Shown: positions 24,492 through 35,200 of the stretch, one piece after another | How positions within the stretch are numbered: position 1 is the first letter of the stretch | How the letters are laid out: every line of letters begins with the position of its first letter | Assembly: GCA_944376845.1 (NCBI GenBank) | Contig: CALWDZ010000001.1 | Span: 1 to 64,000 of the forward strand | Direction: 5' to 3' | DNA from: an uncultured Clostridia bacterium | GTDB lineage: Bacteria; Bacillota; Clostridia; Christensenellales; UBA1242 | Length of the DNA: 64,000 bases | The notes under the pieces: generated by a model | Told to the model about the DNA's origin: nothing | Databases searched by the model: none | The model's input: only the letters and a program-made list of their open reading frames with translations | Position numbers and translations under genes: made by a program

Positions 24492-25958
24492 TTATAGTAA
24501 TGGTGAGAAAAGTCTAAGTATTGCCTGGAAAAGTTTACTTGCAAAAAACTTACGATTAAAATCTGAAAGTGTGAGAAGTTTACTATTTTTCATATCTTGT
24601 TCAAATATTTGTGCATTATAATTTACAAAATCTTTATCATACAAAAGAGTTGTAAGTTCAAAATTGAGCGCAAAAGAGCGGTTATCTGCATTGCATGTAC
24701 CTATTGAAACACAAAGGTCATCTACAAGCAGTGTCTTTGAATGCAAAAATCCGTTGTAGAAATACACCTCTATCCCTGCATCCAAAAGTTCTTTAACAAA
24801 TGAAAGCGTAACATAATAAACAGTACGTTTATCTGGTTTTGCCGGTATCATAACTTTAACATCAACACCGGTTTTTTTGGCAATAAGCAGTGCCTTTAAA
24901 AACATCTCGTCAGGAATAAAGTAAGGCGTTTGAATGTATACTCTCTTTTGAGCAAAAGAAATCATACGAATATATGCATCTTCTATGTATCTTTGGTCAC
25001 TTTCTGGTCCACTGGTGATAACTTGTGCACCAATGTTCCCTTTTTCTTTTAAGGAATCTTCCAAAAAATAACCTTCTTTAACAAGTTGTTTGGCATTTAG
25101 TCGCTCTTTTTTTACACACCTAAAATCATTAAAGAAAATATTTTGCAAATCCCAAACAACAGGTCCTTCTACGCGTATATGAGTGTCACGCCAAGGTGAA
25201 ACTTTTTTCTTTTTGCCCATATGGTCATCGCGTAAATTTATTCCGCCTGTGTATGCAATTTTACCGTCGATAACTACAATTTTTCGGTGATTGCGATAAT
25301 TTATTTTAAAATTGATTAAACGAATCCCCATAAAAGGTGGAAAAAACTCCGCAACCTCACCACCTGCTTTTTTTAACTTTCTAAAAAATCTTCTAGGTGA
25401 TTTTAAAGAACCAACGCTATCATAAATAAGTTTAACTTTGACACCACTTCGTGCCTTTTGACAAAGAATGTCCATAATTTCTTTGCCAGTTTTGTCATCG
25501 CCAAAAATATAATATTCTATATTTATATTATTTTTTGCATTTTTTAAATCATTTTTTAAACTTTCAAGTTTTGATGGCCCATCTGTAAAAACTTTTACAC
25601 TATTCCCAGTTGAAAAAACATTGTTATCATTTGATTTAACAAATTTAATAAGTTTGTATGCATAATCATATTTTTCATTTTTGGCACGAAGTTTATCAAA
25701 ATTTATACGCTGCCAAGAAACAAATTGCAAATAGTCTTGTGTGTATCTCTTTTTTCGCCTTATATATACTCGTGTACGTATACTAAGTCCACCACCAAAA
25801 AGCATATAAAGTACAAACCCACCTATAGGAAAAAGTGCCAAAACAGCAAACCAGCCAAAAACGCTTTGTGGCTGTTTGCGTTCGACAAATATCATAATAA
25901 GCAATAGTAGCAAATTTAAAGCATAACCTACTATTAAAACAATTGTCCCTACTGGCAT
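24492..25958 (-). CDS. cls: Cardiolipin synthase (phospholipase D type)
   Basis: Joins two phosphatidylglycerol molecules into cardiolipin at the membrane. Two N-terminal membrane spans (about 4-24 and 34-56) precede two phospholipase D motifs: H224-x-K226-x4-D231 and H406-x-K408-x4-D413. At 488 aa it has the usual length. A short AAAGGA site precedes the ATG. It stops just outside a shared terminator and has a repeat-rich 271-bp region upstream. Confidence 0.96.
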   Translation of the reverse strand: MPVGTIVLIVGYALNLLLLLIMIFVERKQPQSVFGWFAVLALFPIGGFVLYMLFGGGLSIRTRVYIRRKKRYTQDYLQFVSWQRINFDKLRAKNEKYDYAYKLIKFVKSNDNNVFSTGNSVKVFTDGPSKLESLKNDLKNAKNNINIEYYIFGDDKTGKEIMDILCQKARSGVKVKLIYDSVGSLKSPRRFFRKLKKAGGEVAEFFPPFMGIRLINFKINYRNHRKIVVIDGKIAYTGGINLRDDHMGKKKKVSPWRDTHIRVEGPVVWDLQNIFFNDFRCVKKERLNAKQLVKEGYFLEDSLKEKGNIGAQVITSGPESDQRYIEDAYIRMISFAQKRVYIQTPYFIPDEMFLKALLIAKKTGVDVKVMIPAKPDKRTVYYVTLSFVKELLDAGIEVYFYNGFLHSKTLLVDDLCVSIGTCNADNRSFALNFELTTLLYDKDFVNYNAQIFEQDMKNSKLLTLSDFNRKFFASKLFQAILRLFSPLL

Positions 25959-25977
25959 TTTATTTCCTTTTTTATTG

Positions 25978-26225
25978 ATAACTATGAGACTCTCACGGAG
26001 CTAACGCTCCTTTAAGTGACAAAAGCAGATAAGACTCTTACGGCACATAAAGATGCCTCAAGTAACCGAGAGATAAATAAGCCTCCACAGTACTAATCTC
26101 GTCATTCTGAGAACGGCTCGCAGAGACGGCTGACGAAGAATCTCATAAGGAAGAGATCCTTCGTATGTCCGTCAAGGAAGCAATACTCGGGATGACTTAA
26201 AATATGGTCATTCTAAGTGACAGGT
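25978..26225. repeat. Cluster of dispersed intergenic repeats
   Basis: The 271-bp gap between cls and the first giant gene holds several members of the family also seen at 1729 and 57730. One starts GAGACTCTCACGG at 25986 and has a GGAGC/GCTCC hairpin (25997-26010). A degenerate copy lies near 26030-26065. An inverted pair spans 26101-26196: GTCATTCTGAG to GAAGAATCTC, then GAGATCCTTCG to TCGGGATGAC. No ORF of significance lies here. Confidence 0.75.
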
Positions 26226-26229
26226 TTAT

Positions 26230-29200
26230 TTATTCTCCTTGCTGCTGAGTTACATTGATAGTTATAGTATTGCTATAAAGCACGATATCTTTACTTGAAC
26301 GCGAATTGAAATCAAATATTGTGATATAAAATTCAACAGTTACTGTAATTTCCGATTGCGATGAGGCGGAGTTTAGTAACAACAATGAATAATCACCATC
26401 ATCATTGACAAGTGAAACATATTGGTTATTTTCTGAAAGACGAACATAAATGTCACTCGCATCAACACCATTTATATAAGTTAGAAGCGTAAAGATGTCT
26501 GTGTATTTTGAGATTTCTGTTTCATTATTTAAAATTTCCGTAACTGCTGTTCCGGTTGTTTCGGACTTCGTGACTATTTCCTCTTTAAAGAAGAAAGTAT
26601 AGTTGTAAGAGGCACTACCCACGCCAGCAGTGTCACCATTATTGATAAGAGTTAATATCAAGATATCGTTAAAATGTGTATTACTGATATTTCCTTGTGC
26701 AAATATAATTTTAATGCCGTTTGCATCCATATCAAAGTCGAAACCAGAGATCTCGGTGTTTGAACCATTTTTATGCAATTTTATTTCATCAATATCTTCA
26801 AGTGTGGTAATACCTAGTTCTCTCATAGGAATATAAATGAAATACTGGGTTGAGTAAATTATATCCCCTTCCTCATTCTGCCCTGTCTCAATTTGTTCTG
26901 TATCATATCCATATATTGGCAAAGCACTAAAATCAATCAAATTACTATTTATAACATCATTTAGTGCATTTCCTGGAGTTAAATCTACAATTTTGCTTCC
27001 AGAAATTGTATCAACACTACTATAAACATCTACTGTAATTTTACCGTAAACAATACTATTGCTTTCATTTAAATTTTCGCCTATGGTATACTCTATTGTG
27101 GTCACAATACCTTGAGATGACACTTCTCTATAATTAACATTGTTTGAATCACTTAATGCTTCATAAGGATTGTCTAGATCTGTTTCAGAAAGGTTAAATA
27201 TAGCATTGCCACGATCTATATTACCATAAATGTTTCTTACTGCAATTGAATCAAATAATAAGTTAAAAATATCTGATTTACTAACATTTCCTTGATATTG
27301 ATAGTTTGAACTTGAAACCATGCTATTTGCTGTGTATCTGCTATCGACAAATTGAATATTTGATAAAATCAATTCATCATAATTTACACCACTTCTTGTT
27401 AGCAATACTATTAAATTGGCTGATGTAACATTATTTTGAATAATAATTCTAGGATTCTCTTTTAGATTTTGCATATCGCCAGGATTTGTTATCCAATCAT
27501 ATTCGTAAGTTCCATCCGCATTCAAACTTCGACTGGTATACAAACCTATTTCAACCCCAAATGTATCTAATATTTCTTGTCCTGTCCAAGAACTTGAATC
27601 ACTAGATATTGTTATCATTTGCAAAATATCACTTGCAAGCACATAAAATGCTACATTTTCAGTTTCTGATGTAACTTTTGGTAATCGTGATGTATTGGCG
27701 GTTATCCTTAAATTTTGATTTTCTGTTGGATCAACAAAATGAACTCTGACGGTATCAATCAACTTTTCTCCAGTATTTCCACCTTGACCATATTTACAAT
27801 AGACATCAATTAAAATATAATTTGTATCTACATCAAAGCCACCGAGTAAAATTATTGTACCAGTATCAGGATCTATGCTTACATATTGACTTCCCGCTGA
27901 TACAGTATTTATAGCAAATTTCAAATAATCACTATTACCACTAAGTGTTGTGTCGTCACCTGACACAAATGATGTTGCTGTTGTATATCCTGCAACCAAT
28001 TCAAATGGCCTGTATGTTGTACCTGCCCAATCTGAAACTAAAATATCCTCCCCTTCAACATAATTGCTAGGAAGTTCTGCACTTCTTGATTGTCCAGAAC
28101 CATACGCCAAAGTTGAGTCAACATCAATGAATTTTAAAGTTATCCATACATCTGCCTCAAAGTCTTCGCGAGTTTTTTGAGCGACGCCATTTTCATATGC
28201 ATAGTTGACGTTGACAGTTAATAAATCTTCAACATATTCAATATTTAACCCATCAGTGCTTGTTTCGAATGTTGGATTTGGCTCTTCTATATATTTAGTC
28301 ATATTATAATCGTTTTGGACTGTGTCGCCATCTTCGCTAGAACTATCCTCAAATGAAATACCTTTAAGATTTGCCCACTGAGTAACAGATAAACCTTCTA
28401 TTATGGTTTTTTCAGAGTTTGTTAAGAGTGTAACTTTTTCACCTCTTAAAGTATCAATAACACCAAGTTCACGAAGAGAATATGAAACCATAGAATTTGT
28501 ATTTGCTGAAAGACTTACTTGACGACGATCATCACTATTTTCTTGATTTACAAAGTGCACTGTTATTTGTGAATTGTTATCAACTTGGCGCATACCAATT
28601 GTAAGGGTCTGGTCTTCGATGATATAGCACTTATTAATTTGAAGAGTATACTTAGGCCAAGTTAATGGGAACTCACCTTCACCATCGTAATATGAATTTT
28701 CAAACTCAACTTCTGTTGAAGCGCCTATGTGTCCAGATGATGTTTCATATGAGATATCATAAGTCAATGTTGAATTTCCAGATTTATACGAAAAATCGTG
28801 TTGTTGTACTGTAATTCCTTCTTCTGATATATTATGGTCATCATCATATTTGTAAGTTGTAAGCATATAACCTACACGGAATTGGTAGTTGGAAATATCA
28901 CTATACCCAAATAAATCTGCAATTGAAAGATACTTTGATTCACTGTCAATTGGAACAGTTGCATAAACAGCTTGATTTGTTTGGATATTATATGCTCTAA
29001 TTCTAATTGATAGAACATTAGCAACATCACTTAGTGAAATTTGTTGATCATTTTCATCTGTTATTGCGTAATCAAGATAGATTGTGTATGAATCTTCAAT
29101 TGTTCTTTCGCCTACAATATAATTTTGGCTATTGTCAACCACGTCTATTACATCTAGTAAACTAAACGCAACTCCGTCACGTACATATGGCGTATCACTT

Positions 29201-32200
29201 GAAACCAAACTATACCTTTCGCGTATAGTCATTGGGATATCAATTGAAATTTCGCCATCATTCGAGGTGGCACTTAAACTTAATGTACCTGTTATGCTAT
29301 TGCTACCATTAAATTTTTCTGAACCAATAAAATCTATATCAAAATAATATTGATCACTTCTAGATGTCAGTTCATATTGCTCACTCCCATTTTCATATGT
29401 GAATGTTGCACTCCAATTATTGAAATTGGTTAATGAATAATCTTGAAGGCTAGTGTCACGTTTTGTAAATGCCACAGTTACAGTATGGTCATAGTCTGTT
29501 GCTGCACTACCTTGATCAACAATCCCGATACTATCACGTTCAAATGTTGTTATTGAACCTGTGTTAAATACTATATTGTACTGTGCCACAATGGTTACAT
29601 AATATCTTATTGTGTATCCATAGGCATCAGTGAGCACAATATCAACATTTTTGTCACCGAATGTTGAATCTATAAAACGGAAAGCTAAATCATAAGAAGT
29701 ACTAGTTTGAGAACGCTTTAAAACATACTCTGATCCTTGGTCATATGATACATCAAACATTGGTGCAACATTGCCCGTTTGATTTTGGGTTTCATTTGTG
29801 TGTTCTATAAAGATAAAGTTATCAGTTGGTGTTTCGCTTCCCCAAATTGCAAAATTAAGGTATGAAGTGAAATTGTAATCGCGAATATTGTTTCGATTTA
29901 TCTCTGAATTTGTTGTTCCGTCAGAATTCCTTAAAGTTTCATTTGTATAGTCATGGCTAACAATGAATGTTAATGGAATTTCCTCAGTTATTGAGTTACT
30001 ATATGTAACTGTAAGAACTAAAGATACAGTAACAGATGTTTCACGAGGCGAACCCATAGCCATAAAGTTAAAGTCATAAGTGTATTCACCAGCACCTTCC
30101 CCAGAAGTTGTAGGAGTATTTCTTAAATAACCTGTATATCTATTTACCAAAGTTTGATATTGACTATCTGTTGCCGTGTAAGTTATAGAGTCTGAATCTA
30201 TAGACAATTGCAAACTATCGGAAGAGAAATCTTCAGGAGTATAATATTCACCATTGGACCTACGTTTCATATTGAGTAGTGACAAATAGTTTGAATTCGC
30301 TGATGTACCATTATGTAAAACACTGGTATTTTGACCTGCAGTAAGAGAAACTTCTGTTTTCTCAAACTCAATGTCAAAATCATAATTCACATAGTAAGTA
30401 CCAATTTGTATTCCATCAGTAACACTATTTCCATTTCTACTATTTATTCGAATGCTCTTAGAAATTATACTACCTTGTGTTATATCTTCATTTTGTAAAG
30501 TGCAATTAGTTCCACTTAGTAATGCATATTGTTTAAAGAATTCTATGTTTTGAGTGCTTGTTGTAGCACTTCCACCTTGCGAATCAAAACTGGTAACAGT
30601 ACGATATGATAGTTGTATCCTCGACTCAAACGATACCAATATTTCTTCTACAACCGATGCACCCTCTTCATTTGTTAATGTTGATCCAATATATTCACCA
30701 TATGTGCCAAGTGCATAAACACTAAAGATTACACCTGCTTCACTTGAAACAAAGGCATTCATATCACCAACATTTAAATTGAGCAATGTAACAAATACTG
30801 AAATTTCATCGCCTTGCATACCCTCTGCTATAGTTATTAACGACGATTCTGCGTTGACACCATTTATGCTATCCACGCTTAAATATTTGGTAGTGCTTAA
30901 ATCAGCATCTTCTGGAACAGTTAAAGTTAATCGAATTTTTGTAAGAATGTCATCATTTGTCCCAATATAAATATTCTCTAGATTGTTTGAACTATTTGTT
31001 GAAATGCTAGAATTATAGTTGTATCCATGCAATTCATAAACCGTACCCAAGAAAACAACAACATTATAAACACCAACTGGAATATAATCTTCACCATTTT
31101 CTCCGTCAATCTTATAATATAAGCCAAACTGTAAACTTGTGCCATCGCTTATACTTGCTACGTCTTGACGAATTTCAAATTCTGTATCAAGAGAATAATA
31201 ATTGATTCCAACTTGTGCATTGTCTACGTAAATATATTCAGAACCAAGCCCAACTTGAACATATATATTACTTTGATGTCCTTGATCATTTAAGTCTTGC
31301 ACAACAACACGTTCTACGTCTGCCAAGTCGGCAGTATCGACAAGTGAAATGATATTTTGTGCGTTTTCAGTTGTATCAAACCAATATGATTCTGCAACAA
31401 CAACTACATCAACATTTGGAGTTGGATAGTTCGTGACTATTAAGAAATTTGGTTCAAGTGTGAAATTGAAATATGATGTCATTACAAGTGTTTCATCGCC
31501 ATCTGTTAAAGTGTTATAATAAGAAACTCTAAATGACAAATTGGTTATACTTGCAACTTCGCTTGCATCAAGTGCAATAACATAATGACCATTTTCAGCA
31601 ATTACATTTCCGCTGAAATCCCCATATACATTTTGTGTAATAAGTTCAACGGTCAAACTTCCTAAGCCATTGTTTGTTAAATTTGCATACCATGTGTCAA
31701 AATCTGAACTGCCACTAAATTCAAACAAAGCACTTAGAATATCTAAGTTGTTTCTTTTTCCTGCGGAAATGTCGCTTACAATGTCACTTATTGGATACAT
31801 ATTGTCTTGTGTAATTAGCTGACCATTAGGAGCAGTACCTACGCTTAGTGTTGAATGAATACGTAAAGTCATTGAGAAGTTATATGTAACTTGTTCTCCA
31901 TTATCTATAAATCTGAAGACAATAGAAATGTTTACATCGGTATCTTGGGTTACAAGCCCTACTTTGATAATATCTTCTCCTTCAATTTCTTGAGCAGCAA
32001 TAATTGAGTTGTCTATTGAAGTTACAATCTCTACCGTTATATCATCAAATGTTGTAAATATACTTTCTTCGTCATTTTTGATTATTTGGAAAGTACTATT
32101 TATATCTATTATGTTACCAGAGTCTATCTCATAAACTCCATAACGAGCATTATAGGTTAAGTTTGAATCGTTAGGTTCAATTAAACCAATGTCATAGTTT

Positions 32201-35200
32201 GACGAGATATATAAATTAACAACGTCCAAAACACCATATTTGGTATAGAAAACAAATTGAGTATTCCAGTTTTCTGTTGTGTCTTCGGCGTATAAAGTCA
32301 TAGTGTCATAATCTATCCAAGCACTTTGACCTTCATTACCAGTTGGTACAATATGGTATGATAGCAAGTCATTTGCATTTGTCGTACTGGATGATGATCC
32401 AATACTCATTGTTAAGTTATATTTACCATTGCCGATAGGTTCACCATTTGCCACATCTTCAAGAGATATATCCTGTATATCTGGGCTGTAAACCCCACCA
32501 CTTGTTCGTTCGGTAAAGTTTAAAGTAGGAATTTCACCAACACTTATATAGTAGTATGCTTCAAGTCCATTTTGTGTGGTCATTTGAACTTTTACTCTGA
32601 CATACTGAGCTCCACCACGGTTTATATTTATCACACTATTTCCATGAATGCCTGATGATATGCTTGCATACTGTCCTGGATTTGCTGCCGTCTGCCATCC
32701 ATAGTAATAATAAGCGACCTCACTTATTGTAAATGTTAAAGTAAGCGAAGGCAAATTTTCTTCCATTTCTATAAATGTACCATCACTAATTCTACCTATA
32801 ACAACTCTTTGAGTGCCATTTGTGGAATTTGGAATTAAATCATCAAATTTTTCTAACAAATCCACACTTGCAGTACCATTTTCAGCAAAACTAAGGTATT
32901 CCATATCAAATGTGATGTCTTGAACATTACCATAAAGTGCTGAACCGCTAAGATTGGTGTTTTGTGAAAATGCGGTTGTATAAGGATAATAGATATGAAT
33001 ATCTAGCACCTTTTTAATTTGAATAAGGTAAGGAATAACCAAACTATCGCTCGCCAAATTTAAACGTGCCTCTACAATTATAAAGGTATCACGCCCAACT
33101 GGCTGAGTTATAAGATTTGTACCTTCAAAATATGCATAGATGTTACGGTCGCTTTCATCAAGATTTCGAACACTTAGTTGCATTCCAGAAATATATCTTA
33201 TTCCATAAACGCCGTCTGTTATCTCTTCATCTGTTTCAATTAAAATGTCAGTGCCTTCAAGCCCTGCGCCTTCTAATGTATAGTATAAGCCTTCATCTAC
33301 TATATAGTCTATGTCAAGAAGGTTATATAAATCATACTCTATATCTAATGCATTTGGATAAATAACATATGGTATATCAAAAGGAAGTAACAATATATTA
33401 AATTCTATACTATCTTCATTACTCAAAGTAAGAATGCCTATTTCAGAATCGATTATGTTATTGTTGACGCCTTGAATTTGTATATTTTGACCTTGTACAA
33501 CTATATTATTTGTGCTTTCTATCTCCAATTTTTTTGTAATGGTTGTAGAACCATCATCAACAATGACAAAAGCATCCAAAATAGTGTCAAATGTGTATGT
33601 TTCGCCATTTACAAGTTTTAGATAATACTCACCTTTATACAAAACCCACATTGTGCTATCTGGATTTTTTGTTATATTTGGTCTAAGTGTGAAATTGATT
33701 TCGTAGGTTTCACCATCACTTGTCAAAACGTCTACGCCATTATACGCCATAACCAAACTAAGTGTGGTGCTACCAGTGATATTTGCAAGGCTGTAAAGTA
33801 TAAATTCATTTTCAGTACCATTACGCGTTATATAAAAACGTGTTGAGTCTCCCTCATTTACAAATCTAAAACCAACTTGAGCATAATCTATTGCAAAATC
33901 ACCAGCAACTCTTGCAATATTTAGTGGTGACTGCTGGTCTTCGCCAAGTATCACGGCTTGACCATAATAATTGTTATTATTTACATTTCCGTTTGCTACA
34001 TTTAGCAATATCTCATTTGAGTTTTGTTTTGCCCTAACATTTGGATTTATGTACAAATACAACGAACCAACTGTATCAATGGTTGTATTTTGTTCATTAT
34101 TTTTTTCTAATGCCAACATTACTCGTCTATAACCATTGTTTTCGGTAGATGATTTAAATACAATATTTGCATTATAAATATAACTTTGAACTGCACCATC
34201 GCCTCGTCCAACGGCATTGCCAGTTACTGGAGAGCCATCTGATGCTGTAAAGTTTGCTATGTATGCACTAGAATTGGTTGAGTCTGTACCTAAAGCAATA
34301 CGATTGCCTATTTGTTGACCTTCTTCGTCATATTCATATAAATATAACGAATATTGCGAGTTATCAAGTGAAAAATCATCTGAACCTGTACCAACGATAT
34401 AGTTTAGTTGAATTCTGACTTGATAAAGTGAATCTGAATAAGCACCAAGATAAGTGACATTTCCAACAGAGGAAATAGGCTCATCTGTATAATCATTTCC
34501 ATAGGAGTCTACAGAAAGATATACATTTTGTGAGATATCAAGTACTATTATTTGAGATATTCCAAGTACCGGAACTGTAACGCGGAGTTGTAAACTATAT
34601 GACCTTCCGAAATCTCGCAAAATTTGTAAACTCGATAAATTTGTGGCAGTCCCAACAAAGTCAATATAGCCTTCGAGCGTTTCCATATCTTGCTCATCTA
34701 CCAAACTGAAGTTGGCTAAACTAGTTAAAAATCCTTCACCGTTATTATAAGTGTAAGTGTATGTGATAAGGTTCAAAACACCTGCGTTTGTAGATTTTAA
34801 ATTTATAGTTGAACCACTGTAACCAACAAGTGGAATGGAAATCTGTGGGAAAGTATAATTACTCCCCGAAACACCACTATCAAACACAGTAGTAGTATTT
34901 TTGGTTGCCACTGTTCCAATTACACTTTCAACAAGGCGGTCAACTTTTGACACGTAGCCATTTTGCTGGCATGAGAAGTATAGTGTATCCTGAATTACAC
35001 CATCAGAATCTCTAAGATAAACTTCTACATCACCTGTACCATTGAAAGTAAATGTTCCATTTGCGACGGTTAATATTGAAGTATTGGAACTTTCAAGAGT
35101 GTAATCACTTGAAATAGGGGTATTGCCATATTTGTCTTGAAGCACAACTGCCAAACTGGAATAATCAATGTTTTGTCCATCGTTTTCAAACAAATACTGA

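Noticed and set aside
33117-33365. Plus-strand frame inside the 3802-aa gene
   Set aside because: No start signals; its neighbourhood is fully explained by the giant coding sequence.
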